A stretch of DNA of 64,000 nt from positions 43,794 to 107,793 of the forward strand of contig JBFMBU010000082.1 in assembly GCA_040755035.1 (NCBI GenBank), read 5' to 3'. Below, piece by piece: positions 8,856-17,130 of this stretch; the first letter of the stretch is position 1, and each line of letters starts with the position of its first letter. Both the position numbers and the translations under genes were made by a program. Source of the stretch: RBG-13-43-22 sp040755035. Its GTDB lineage: Bacteria; Desulfobacterota; RBG-13-43-22. Under the pieces are notes generated by a model. The model saw only the letters and a list, made by a program, of their open reading frames with translations, had not been told where the DNA came from and did not search any database.

Positions 8856-9482
8856 ATGAGTGACGTAATCCAACCCATACTACTCATCATCCTGTCCTAT
8901 CTATTCGGATCCATTTCCACCGGGGTGGTGCTTTCCAAGATTTTCGGCAAAGGGGACTTGCAGGAATCGGGAAGCAAAAATATCGGGGCCACCAATGTCT
9001 CCCGTTTAATGGGTCTTAAGTGGGGGATCCTGACCCTGGCCGGTGATACGCTAAAGGGGATCTTGGTTATTTGGATCGGTTGGCGGTTTTTCGGAGCAGG
9101 ATCGGATTCAGCCTTTCTAATCATCGCTCTCATGGGCCTGGCCGTATTTTTAGGTCATCTCTTCCCAATTTTTCTTCGATTTAAAGGCGGGAAGGGGGTT
9201 GCCACAGCCCTGGGGATTTTTCTTCTCCTGGGACCTAAGGCCATTCTGATCGCTTTACCCATTTTTATCGTCGTAGTTATTTTAGGAAAATATGTTTCCC
9301 TGGGGTCCCTAATTGCCGCCGCTTCCTTCCCCTTGGTCATGCTCTTTTTCCATTATCATTTTTATTACGTCCTTCTGGCGGCTGTGGTGGCCCTCGCCGT
9401 CATCCTCAAACATAAAACCAATATCTTCAGATTGCTCCGTGGGGAAGAAAAGCCCTGGCGCAGCAAGGAAAAAGCCGTTTAA
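8856..9482 (+). CDS. plsY: acyl-phosphate:glycerol-3-phosphate acyltransferase
   Basis: About 208 residues, an integral membrane enzyme with several hydrophobic segments. The three PlsY signature loops are visible: SGSKNIGATNVSR, RFKGGKGVATALG and KHKTNIFRLLRGEE. PlsY transfers acyl groups from acyl-phosphate to glycerol-3-phosphate, the first step of phospholipid synthesis, on the inner membrane. ATG at 8856 is taken rather than the in-frame TTG at 8844. It is a single-gene unit divergent from the MFS gene. Confidence 0.95.
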   Translation: MSDVIQPILLIILSYLFGSISTGVVLSKIFGKGDLQESGSKNIGATNVSRLMGLKWGILTLAGDTLKGILVIWIGWRFFGAGSDSAFLIIALMGLAVFLGHLFPIFLRFKGGKGVATALGIFLLLGPKAILIALPIFIVVVILGKYVSLGSLIAAASFPLVMLFFHYHFYYVLLAAVVALAVILKHKTNIFRLLRGEEKPWRSKEKAV

Positions 9483-9733
9483 ATTTGATCGCAAACCTAC
9501 TCTTTGGGTAATCGCGCATAAAATCCCGCAGTTCTCGATTACTGGTAGGTACATAGCCCGTTGCTCTGCCGGACCCTGTGCAAATGAGCAAACCCATCGA
9601 TCTTTTCCCCTTAGTTACCACTTTTGTTAGTTTGGTTTATTAATAATTTCTAACAAAGACCAATTTACATTAATTCCAAATAATTAAAATCAAGTCCTGG
9701 GCTTTTTCATTTGTTAGAAAACGATTTTTATTG

Positions 9734-10138
9734 TTAATAATCATTCTTCTTTTCTATAGAAACCCATCTCGGTGCTGATCGTGTCCCCAAGTTATGGATA
9801 ACTCTTTTGTCTCTCAACTCCATAATTAAGTTGTGGATCAGGGCGTATTTTTGCTCTCCGGTTAAAATTTCGGGTAATTTGTCAAATATAAGATGATTAA
9901 TCTCTTTTCTCGAAACAGGCCCATGTTCTCGGATCAATTCCAAAATCAAATCCTTATAATACTTCCGATCAAGACCTCTGGTTCTGATGTGTTGGGCCTG
10001 CTTGCCTATAACCTTTGCAATTTTTGCGCTGATATATATATTTGGATATCTTCCTTCAACCAGACTGAGTTTTTTCAACCGTTGATGAGCCTCTCGCTCG
10101 ATTCGGATTCCTTTTTGGACCTTGTCCAACGGGATCAC
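9734..10138 (-). pseudogene. C-terminal remnant of an ATP-binding/HTH regulator
   Basis: A 134-residue reading frame with no counterpart of a full domain at its N-terminus. It resembles the extreme C-terminus of the AlbA_2/HATPase_c_4 'RecG-like' regulators (COG2865 type): LKKLSLVEGRYPNIYISAKI, then a winged-helix-like stretch GPVSRKEINHLI and EQKYALIHNLIMELRDK. The AlbA and ATPase domains that should precede it are absent upstream. It is most likely a broken gene at the border of the defence island. Confidence 0.5.
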
Positions 10139-10255
10139 CGCCCAGAGATCAAGGTCCGTTCCAAGACATTTCTTGCTATCGTTCTGAAAAGTTATATGGT
10201 TTTGGACCTATTTATCCTCGGAATTAAATTGGACCATTCGCGCATTAATTGCGCA

Positions 10256-10720
10256 CTAATTGGGCATTCCACCTTTCTGTCTTTGTAAATACCTGACCGA
10301 TCTTCCCTTCCCCTCCTTGATAAAAAGCCCCTTTTCAACCAATTCTATAAGATCTTTTAGGGATTGACGGCGGCTTATTTCACATAGCTTTTGATAATCA
10401 CGGTTCGTGATATACCCGTGTTGCCTGGTATATTCAAGTCCCTTCTTCTGCCGTTCATTAAATTTTTGTTCTGTTGGCAGTGAAATTATTTTTTCGGGCT
10501 TTATAAAACGGGCCATAAAGAAACCAGATTCTGAGAAAAATTCCAGCTTAATACCAGTCCCAGCGCAGGCATCTGCCATACGTAAGGTTCCGGTTCCCCA
10601 ATGCTCGATCAATCGTGCCCGATAAAAGGCCAAGGCGATCTTTGGATTGCGAGGGAGCGAAGGGTGTTCTCGATAAAGGCTCTCAACGGAGAGGGTAGGC
10701 GGTAAGGTGCCGGGTTTCAA
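10256..10720 (-). pseudogene. truncated AlbA_2/HATPase_c_4-type regulator fragment
   Basis: A 154-residue frame that corresponds to the last third of COG2865-type proteins: HPSLPRNPKIALAFYRARLI and EHWGTGTLRMADACAGTG form the end of the HATPase_c_4 domain, followed by a helix-turn-helix (GYITNRDYQKLCEISRRQSL, KGRSVRYLQRQ). The N-terminal AlbA_2 domain and ATP-binding residues are missing. It lies just upstream of the other fragment on the same strand, but the two carry different C-termini, so they are probably relics of two genes rather than one frameshifted gene. Confidence 0.5.
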
Positions 10721-10776
10721 ACTTCAAGTCCACATTCGATCAGATAGGTTAATAAACTTCTTTAAGAAAAGTGAAG

Positions 10777-11358
10777 TTACCATTTTTTAGCGATTGAAAC
10801 TGGAAGCCCTACTCGCATAAAAAATCGAGCAAAAGCTTGGGATAAATGCTCTCTGTAGGGTGGGAGTAATCGAAATCTAGGGACATTTCGTTGTTGAAGC
10901 AACGATTCTAAAAATTGACGTGGAAGGTTAAAGACCTCTCGAAAGTCAACAATTCGAGTTTCGATATTCTGTTTCCCCAATTTGCATTCATTTATCATTG
11001 AAAAATTCCATATAAAGCCATCACAAATGCCATCGCATTGGGCTTTCCATGCTTTATCTGTTGGATTCTGAGTCCGGTTCTTCATTTCTGCTTCCCAGTC
11101 CTTCTTATATTCCGAGAGTGAAATGTGGGAGCAAAGAATTACATTGGGGACTTTATTCTGTTCAAGATCACAGGCTTGTGTCATAACAACAACATCTGCA
11201 ATGATCGATATAATAGCGTTTGATAGTACCTCTGCTTCTAAGCTGCCTTTCAAAGCCAAATTACCGGCCTCCCAAGTAACAATTGGGCAATTTGCAATAA
11301 TATCCCCCTGAGTTAGAGGCCTATCAGCATCTACTATTTCGTACCACTGATTATTCAT
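10777..11358 (-). CDS. hypothetical protein, third gene of a TIGR04255-type operon
   Basis: About 193 residues that I cannot assign to a characterised family. It begins NNQWYEIVDADRPLTQGDII, has a hydrophobic strand DVVVMTQACDLEQNKVPNV suggestive of a compact beta fold, several cysteines, and a C-terminal basic segment (PRFRLLPPYREHLSQAFARF). No signal peptide or membrane segment. The start ATG at 11358 overlaps the preceding gene by 8 nt and has AAGGA before it, so it is translationally coupled. Position at the end of a three-gene unit within a defence-type island suggests a shared role with its two upstream neighbours. Confidence 0.55.
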   Translation of the reverse strand: MNNQWYEIVDADRPLTQGDIIANCPIVTWEAGNLALKGSLEAEVLSNAIISIIADVVVMTQACDLEQNKVPNVILCSHISLSEYKKDWEAEMKNRTQNPTDKAWKAQCDGICDGFIWNFSMINECKLGKQNIETRIVDFREVFNLPRQFLESLLQQRNVPRFRLLPPYREHLSQAFARFFMRVGLPVSIAKKW

Positions 11359-11839
11359 CAATATCCTTCATTATTCGGCTGCTGATTTCAATAAAAGGCT
11401 TCCAGCGAGGTAAATCATAAGTTTTTAGTGTTATTTTTTTCGAAAATAGCACGGTTCTTTTATGTGGAGGGGTGATGACCCTAAGCTGAGCCTCTGGTTC
11501 TGATTCCTCTGTTTGACAGGTTTGTGAGGAAGGCAAACAAGAAGTTATTGTAACTTGAGATTGTTCAAGCTGTTCTTCTGTGGCTTCGTATATCATATGA
11601 GGTCTCATTATTATTTCAGAAGGATTAAAACTACTCTCCTTCCCCCAATAATATTTTTCCCGTTTATGGGTTAATGAAAAAGTGGGGGCCAATGCCTTAT
11701 CTCGATCTGAAAAAATAACGACAGGTGTGTTCTGTTTATTAGATTCTTCCCTTGAATTCGTTTTTAACAGAATAGGAAGGATAGCAAATGAGGTGGTAGT
11801 GGAATTAAAGTTATATTCTATCTCAGAATAAGAATACAT
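11351..11839 (-). CDS. hypothetical protein, second gene of a TIGR04255-type operon
   Basis: About 162 residues without a recognised domain; Ser/Thr/Glu-rich, starting MYSYSEIEYNFNSTTTSFAI and ending KWKP-like (RWKPFIEISSRIMKDIDE). It has no membrane segment. The ATG at 11839 lies 2 nt after the stop of the upstream gene and follows GGAGG; an ATG at 11857 in frame would overlap that gene by 16 nt. The tight packing with both neighbours argues that the three proteins act together. It could be an adaptor between the TIGR04255-type protein and the third protein, but nothing in the sequence shows that. Confidence 0.5.
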   Translation of the reverse strand: MYSYSEIEYNFNSTTTSFAILPILLKTNSREESNKQNTPVVIFSDRDKALAPTFSLTHKREKYYWGKESSFNPSEIIMRPHMIYEATEEQLEQSQVTITSCLPSSQTCQTEESEPEAQLRVITPPHKRTVLFSKKITLKTYDLPRWKPFIEISSRIMKDIDE

Positions 11840-11841
11840 AT

Positions 11842-12657
11842 CTATAATTTCCTCCATATTTTCTTTTGTATCTCTTCACTTGTCAAATCTGCAAATCCAC
11901 GAACGATCCATTCCCTGGCGAGGTCAAACCAGGACCACATTCTTTCAATCGATTTATCCTTTCCAATCCCCCTTACGGTTGATTCCATCATTATAATCGG
12001 AACATTAACATCCCGTGATACTCCATTGCGGATTTTAATGTGCAACCGTCCCGACTGATTTGGCAGAACAAAAGTAGTATTCCAATTGATTCCCTCTGGT
12101 TCTGGGAGAAAACGACTGTTTCCTTTTCCAATAATATGGTCCGGGAAAACCTTGCCAATTTCTTTTAAAGTCGTCCAAAGTTCATTCTGAGATATATGGT
12201 TAACGTAAGTCATTTCATATTGGAGAGGTTCTATAGGACCTAAATCGTTTTCTTTTAAAAAAGACTGAAAATGCTCCAGACGATCTTTAAATATCGCAAT
12301 AACCTCATGATACCGAGGATATGCATCATCCGGTCGGACCTTCTTCCAATTATGTAGAAACCGGTCCCTTTGTATCTGAATAATTCCTCTGCCGTCCGAA
12401 TGGATAAACCAGATTCGAGGTAACGGTGGTTTGTCACTAAAAGCAAATTGAGCCTCAACTGGTCCTTCAAATCGCTCAATAACCGGAGTTAATGGAGGAA
12501 CTTCCTGGCAATTTGGATATTCACTTTTATACTTCTCCCAAATCACACCCAGGTGTGGAGCAAGCAGGGATTCGATTGATTTAAAAAGAACTCCGCAAAC
12601 CACCTCGATGACCGGGGGATTTTCATAACTGGGGAATTCTGTCTTTTTAATATTCAT
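11842..12657 (-). CDS. TIGR04255 family protein
   Basis: About 271 residues. The N-terminus (YENPPVIEVVCGVLFKSI, then LAPHLGVIWEKYKSEYP and EVPPLTPVIERF) fits the sporadically distributed TIGR04255 family, whose members open NPP(V/L)xE and have a Pro-rich stretch near residue 55. Further conserved-looking strands are IIQIQRDRFLHNWKK and LQYEMTYVNHI. The family has no established biochemical activity. It is the first gene of a three-gene minus-strand unit. ATG at 12657 is taken for spacing from AAGGA; another ATG lies at 12663. The 140-bp AT-rich stretch upstream probably holds its promoter. Confidence 0.65.
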   Translation of the reverse strand: MNIKKTEFPSYENPPVIEVVCGVLFKSIESLLAPHLGVIWEKYKSEYPNCQEVPPLTPVIERFEGPVEAQFAFSDKPPLPRIWFIHSDGRGIIQIQRDRFLHNWKKVRPDDAYPRYHEVIAIFKDRLEHFQSFLKENDLGPIEPLQYEMTYVNHISQNELWTTLKEIGKVFPDHIIGKGNSRFLPEPEGINWNTTFVLPNQSGRLHIKIRNGVSRDVNVPIIMMESTVRGIGKDKSIERMWSWFDLAREWIVRGFADLTSEEIQKKIWRKL

Positions 12658-12796
12658 TTTCATTTTCCTTAAAGACTTAACCGGCGTTTATCAATTATAT
12701 TATACTTTTTCCCTCCAAATATATATATAAATTTAGTCACTACCCTCTCATTTTCAACTCTAAGTTTAAAAATCTACAATTATAACGCCACAATAT

Positions 12797-13117
12797 TTAA
12801 GTTTTATTAGAATATTCAATTAGTTTTATTTCATCAGAAGTTAAGTTATAAAGATCATAGACCAGCCGGTTGATTTCGGTTTCGAGCTGAGGAACAGAGG
12901 GGCTGTCGGGATCGGCCAGGATAGTCTGGACGAGTTTGATGATTGGGGCTTTTTGCTTTTCTGATGCAGGGAAAACAGGAACACCTCCCACATACATGGG
13001 TTTATATTGCAGGAACCCACCGGAACGGGTGGCAGCCTGAAGGCTGATCCACCATTTGCAAAGAAGTGAGTTTGAAACGGTTAAGAGGTAACGATCCTTT
13101 GTCGGGATGATATTTGC
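12797..13117 (-). pseudogene. C-terminal remnant of an Eco57I/TaqI-like DNA methylase, copy 1
   Basis: An open frame of about 106 codons without a proper start. It reads DRYLLTVSNSLLCKWW, ISLQAATRSGGFLQYKPMYV, then KAPIIKLVQTILADPDSP and LETEINRLVYDLYNLT, which is the end of the target-recognition region of class I SAM-dependent type IIG/Eco57I-like methylases. An in-frame stop at 13118-13120 precedes it and no methyltransferase motifs exist upstream. The last 50 residues are repeated almost word for word at 14267-14450. Confidence 0.7.
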
Positions 13118-13126
13118 TCACAATCG

Positions 13127-13306
13127 TTACGAATGAAGGGACGAAGTTTCACACCATTCCCCGGCAGTAGAAACTTCTTTGAACTCCCTTTTTTTTATAT
13201 AAGGAGCAATTTCTTCCTGGAGTTTTTGAAAGCTTTTCTTTGCCTCATCAAAACGAATTTGTTTATTTTTTTCAATTTGATTTTTAGATTCTATTTTATC
13301 ATTCAT
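13127..13306 (-). CDS. small hypothetical protein coupled to SDH_sah protease
   Basis: A 59-residue protein (MNDKIESKNQIEKNKQIR..., ...IAPYIKKREFKEVS, ending CETSSLHS). Its ATG overlaps the stop of the upstream protease gene by four bases (ATGA), a typical sign of translational coupling. It is Lys/Glu-rich and largely helical, with no membrane segment. I do not recognise a family. It probably works with the protease, for example as regulator or adaptor; this is inference from the overlap alone. Confidence 0.55.
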   Translation of the reverse strand: MNDKIESKNQIEKNKQIRFDEAKKSFQKLQEEIAPYIKKREFKEVSTAGEWCETSSLHS

Positions 13307-14205
13307 TTGTTTTCCTCTCTAATTCCTGCAGCAAATGAAAGGTTTTTACTTTCAATACATTTTGAAGATTTAGTCGAAACAAGGTTATTTGTTCGAATAT
13401 ACAACTCGTAAATCAACTCCCAAAATCTGTTTTTTACATCCTTTGATTCTATTTGTAGGCCGCATTGCTCTGCCTCTTCTCGGTAAATCGGTCTGCCATG
13501 TGTTTTGGTTCGCTCTGGTGTTAAAAATATTTTAATTTTATTTATTATTTCATCATTTGAAAATCCATTCATCATACCGGAGGCGAGTGTTCTTATTGCA
13601 ATATCTTCTGCCAAGGATTGGGCTGCCCTAAATTCCTTAATTTCCCTTTCATCATAATTTGCCAATTGCTGCAAATAAGGCTGCAAATTCCCCTTCTCGT
13701 TTACGGCTCTTAAAAATAAGTCGTCATAGCTCTCGATAACGTTATAAACTGAAAATCTTTTAACGGTATTACCTTCGGGGATTGTGAGTTGGGGATCAAT
13801 TGGGCCTAATTCTGATGTTGGCCCCATAATAATCTTGCTTGCCCCAAAACATATCATTGTTGCTGCAGATTTTGCCTTTCCTGGTACAATTGCCCAATAT
13901 TCGTCAGTTCCACTATAGCTCCTGCAGACATTAACTATCCTTTCAGCAGCAAGGCCATCACCACCGGGTGAATTAATAAATAACGCCAATCCCTTTGTCA
14001 GGTCTAGTTTTTGTAAAACCCCTTCTAACATATCAGCATCGGCATCTTCGATCATAACAGGGAACCTAAAACTTGTAAAAAAAGAAACCACAGGCCTTTT
14101 GAGTTCTTTTTCCAACTGATCAAAAATTATTTGGCGCGTTTCATGCCCTTGGTGTTGTTCCGTTAAAACTCTCTGAATGACCGGATATGGATTTTCTTTT
14201 TTCAT
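13303..14205 (-). CDS. SDH_sah family serine protease (ClpP/SppA-like fold)
   Basis: A 300-residue protein of the ClpP/crotonase superfamily, serine dehydrogenase proteinase branch. Residues 70-85 read TKGLALFINSPGGDGLAAER, the strand-loop found in ClpP, SppA and SDH_sah. The predicted nucleophile is Ser113 in GKAKSAATM, followed by the characteristic ASKIIMGPTSELGPIDPQ. There is no signal peptide or membrane segment, so it is probably cytosolic. The gene sits between two remnants of the same methylase C-terminus, downstream of a type III restriction-modification pair. Substrate unknown; a role linked to defence or to degrading a partner protein is only a suggestion. Confidence 0.78.
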   Translation of the reverse strand: MKKENPYPVIQRVLTEQHQGHETRQIIFDQLEKELKRPVVSFFTSFRFPVMIEDADADMLEGVLQKLDLTKGLALFINSPGGDGLAAERIVNVCRSYSGTDEYWAIVPGKAKSAATMICFGASKIIMGPTSELGPIDPQLTIPEGNTVKRFSVYNVIESYDDLFLRAVNEKGNLQPYLQQLANYDEREIKEFRAAQSLAEDIAIRTLASGMMNGFSNDEIINKIKIFLTPERTKTHGRPIYREEAEQCGLQIESKDVKNRFWELIYELYIRTNNLVSTKSSKCIESKNLSFAAGIREENK

Positions 14206-14266
14206 ACAATTTTCCTTTTCGAAATATTATAGCATAAAATTAATAGGAATTTATTATTATTTTAAT

Positions 14267-14476
14267 TTAATTTCCTTCCTGTTTATTATTACCATAAGTT
14301 TCAACTAGTTCTATCTCCTCCGGTGTTAGGTTGTAGAGGCCATAGACGAGGTGGTTAATTTCGGTTTCGAGTTGGGGGACAGAGGGGCTGTCGGGATCGG
14401 CCAGGATGGTCTGGACGAGTTTGATGATTGGGGCTTTTTCACTGGCAGCAGCAAATGAGATAATCATCATTCCCAT
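14267..14476 (-). pseudogene. C-terminal remnant of an Eco57I/TaqI-like DNA methylase, copy 2
   Basis: A 69-codon frame whose last 55 residues (KAPIIKLVQTILADPDSP, then VPQLETEINHLVYGLYNLTP) repeat the end of the remnant at 12797-13117 with only a few changes. The first dozen residues are unrelated to that copy and no longer gene precedes it. It is a broken duplicate. The two copies are in direct orientation and bracket the SDH_sah gene and its small partner. Confidence 0.65.
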
Positions 14477-14524
14477 CTATTCCACTTCGGATCAGACAAA
14501 CCCAAACTAATCAATTTTAGCTGA

Positions 14525-17128
14525 TTATTTTGATATTGTTTTTTGTATCAAAGCCCAATCAGTCCCTTTAGCCATAACGAACAAACATCTTCCCCCGCTT
14601 CTTTCAGCCCAAAGCTCCCCTACAACCCTTTTTTCTTTTGAATCATCATTGCTCCAGAGATGTTCTCCTTTAAATTCCACCACCAATATCCTATCATCCT
14701 GTAATTTGGCGATGAAATCGGGATAGAATCGGTCAGTAGAGGTTTGAAGCCAAAAGGATGTATCTCTGCGACGTTCTAAATTCCGAACCCAATATTTTAT
14801 TTGAGGCTGGCTGTCTAAGAATATGGCACAGTCCAATTCTTCCCCTTCGGATTTTAATTCTCCAATTGTTTTAAAAAAATGCTTTCGGAATTTGAATAAG
14901 CCTTCATAATACCAATTGGGGGCATACTTTTCTTCGATAAAACTAAAACAGAGTTCCGAATTAACTTCAATCTTAAATGAATCCGGACCGAATAAGCATT
15001 GTTGGTAAGCCTTAAGGTTCTGAGAACGGCGGTGGTTTTGAATTTTTGACTCAAAGGCATTCTTTAACCGAAATTTTTCCCTGGCTAACCGCTCAATGGT
15101 TAGATCTCGGTGCTCGATTAGTCCACTGATCCCCTTATGGATGAAAAGACCGGTCTGGGTTTGGGGAATATCCGGGTGGGGTATCTGACGGTCGATCCAA
15201 TTTGCCAATGAGGCCACCGTCCAGCCCGGTTCCGAAGAAAGCCAGTCAAGTTGCTCATGGATTTTATCGATAAAATGGACTTCAATCTTTCCTTGATCAT
15301 CAACATCCAATTCCCCTGTGGACCCTGCAATCCTTTTTGAGGGAAATTCTCCTTCACTTAAAAAAGCGTCACATTCAGATAGATTCCAATGAAAGTCCAA
15401 GAAGTGGCTTTCTTCAAACACCTCCAATTGATCCTCACTTCGGATCCCCATTAAGGGAATGATAAACTCATCTTTCTTTCCTTGAGACGGCACTGACCCG
15501 TCGCCCCCCCTTGGTAATCTATCAAAAAGTTGCTTAATCGCGGTCTGATCCTCAAGACTACTCAAAGAATTTAGAACACTCTGCCTTTCGGCGGCATTAA
15601 GATCTCCGGTTAAGGTCAATTTTCCGGTGCTTTGCTCATAAGATACTACTTGCTGAATTAAAGGAGACAGTTTTGATAAATCAGGGGGTTGGGAAATCCT
15701 TTCGAATAATGGCCCCGGATGGGTCACCCACCTGATTTGTTCATTGGGTATCACAAAATCATTGGCTTCTATTCTTTGGAAACCGTTCTCAATGAGGGCA
15801 TCCTTTAAGGCGTTGGCGGCTTCAATAAATTTAGGAGAGGCGACAAAGGCATAGGCACAATTTAATTCAGGGTGATTTTTCTTTTTTGCTCCCGGTAAAC
15901 GGAGGACCCGGCCTAAAATTTGTTCTACCGCGCGGGAAGAACTGATTTCAGCTACGGAGCATAAGATGTAGGCAAAAGAACAATCCCAACCTTCCTTGAG
16001 GGCATACACCGTGATAATAAAACGAATGGGACAGGCAGGGTCAAATAAGTCAACATCATCAATCTGCCGGGTTTGACCGGTGGCTACGGCAATTTGCTCT
16101 TCTGGAATTTTAAAGTCTTCAATCAAACCCTTTCGGAGCGCTTCTACTGATAATGTTTGCTTTTCTTTGCTCTTAGGTTGAGCTTGTAACAGCACCAGAG
16201 GGCGGAGATATTCTCCCGTCAATTTTTCTTCTCTTTTTCCCATCTCCTCCAAGCTGCGCTGCATCTGGAGGGCTTCGGTAATAACCTCCTGCCAGTCCAC
16301 ATTGGTCGCCAACCTGATTGGAAGCTTTATCATTTCCTGGGTCTTTAGCTCGGCGGCCGACACATGACACAAGACGTTACTGGCAAATAGTTCTTGGTCC
16401 GGTTTATGAATCATTTCAGGGGTGGCCGTAAACTCAATAATACAGGAAGGATTAAAACGGGCCAGTGTGTCGAAGGATAGTGGCGTTCGGGCATTATGGG
16501 CCTCATCCATAATAACAATGGGTCTCCATAGTCTTAAAACATTGGAAAGGGAATGCTGGAAAGTACTATCCTCTTCCCTGTCAAGACCTTCCTTAACTTT
16601 TTCGGACAAACCGGAAAAATGATGGGAAAGGGCACTGGAGGATTCATAAACCTTTCTGCCTTCTGTGTCCTCAACACGGAGGGCGGCTAAGGTTGAAACA
16701 ATGATTGATGTCTCGCCCTCCAAGGTGCTTCTTTGGACATATAAGGCCTCGCTGATATCCATGACCCTGACCAATCCTTCAAATTGAGCATCAAGCACTT
16801 GGCGGTAGGGATGTTCACGATTCCGTAAGGCAGCCAAGGTTTGGTCTTTAATAGCGTTTGAAGGGACCAGCCAGAGGCAAACGGCCCGTTCCGTTTGTAA
16901 AAAAGATCGTGCAGCAATCCCTAAAGTATGGCAGGCCATTAAGGTCTTTCCGCCGCCGGTAGGGACCCGAAGGCAAACATAAGGCAATTCAGGAAGTCGA
17001 GGAACAGACCGGTAAGGTCTTTCAGTTTGAAGCAGGAAGGCCCTTTTTGCACCCTCCAGGGTTGCCAGGCCCAAATAGGTCGTTAATTCCTCAAGACTTC
17101 GTCTCTGGTATTCTCGAAGTGGAAGCAT
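14525..17128 (-). CDS. type III restriction enzyme, helicase-nuclease (Res) subunit
   Basis: About 867 residues. Superfamily 2 helicase motifs appear in order: LREYQ (Q-like), Walker A VPTGGGKTLMA, DEAH box IMDEAHNA, motif III EFTATPE, and motif VI EQILGRVLRLPG. The C-terminus holds a PD-(D/E)xK nuclease signature, RFYPDFIAKL ... ILVVEFKG. In type III systems Res translocates on DNA with Mod and cuts near unmethylated sites. ATG at 17128 lies two bases after the mod stop; a TTG at 17134 would overlap it. Length and motifs look intact, so the enzyme is probably active. Confidence 0.9.
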   Translation of the reverse strand: MLPLREYQRRSLEELTTYLGLATLEGAKRAFLLQTERPYRSVPRLPELPYVCLRVPTGGGKTLMACHTLGIAARSFLQTERAVCLWLVPSNAIKDQTLAALRNREHPYRQVLDAQFEGLVRVMDISEALYVQRSTLEGETSIIVSTLAALRVEDTEGRKVYESSSALSHHFSGLSEKVKEGLDREEDSTFQHSLSNVLRLWRPIVIMDEAHNARTPLSFDTLARFNPSCIIEFTATPEMIHKPDQELFASNVLCHVSAAELKTQEMIKLPIRLATNVDWQEVITEALQMQRSLEEMGKREEKLTGEYLRPLVLLQAQPKSKEKQTLSVEALRKGLIEDFKIPEEQIAVATGQTRQIDDVDLFDPACPIRFIITVYALKEGWDCSFAYILCSVAEISSSRAVEQILGRVLRLPGAKKKNHPELNCAYAFVASPKFIEAANALKDALIENGFQRIEANDFVIPNEQIRWVTHPGPLFERISQPPDLSKLSPLIQQVVSYEQSTGKLTLTGDLNAAERQSVLNSLSSLEDQTAIKQLFDRLPRGGDGSVPSQGKKDEFIIPLMGIRSEDQLEVFEESHFLDFHWNLSECDAFLSEGEFPSKRIAGSTGELDVDDQGKIEVHFIDKIHEQLDWLSSEPGWTVASLANWIDRQIPHPDIPQTQTGLFIHKGISGLIEHRDLTIERLAREKFRLKNAFESKIQNHRRSQNLKAYQQCLFGPDSFKIEVNSELCFSFIEEKYAPNWYYEGLFKFRKHFFKTIGELKSEGEELDCAIFLDSQPQIKYWVRNLERRRDTSFWLQTSTDRFYPDFIAKLQDDRILVVEFKGEHLWSNDDSKEKRVVGELWAERSGGRCLFVMAKGTDWALIQKTISK

Positions 17129-17130
17129 GT

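Noticed and set aside
9734..10720. One frameshifted gene covering both ATPase/HTH fragments
   Set aside because: Each fragment ends with its own different C-terminal type, so two relics are more likely than one broken gene.
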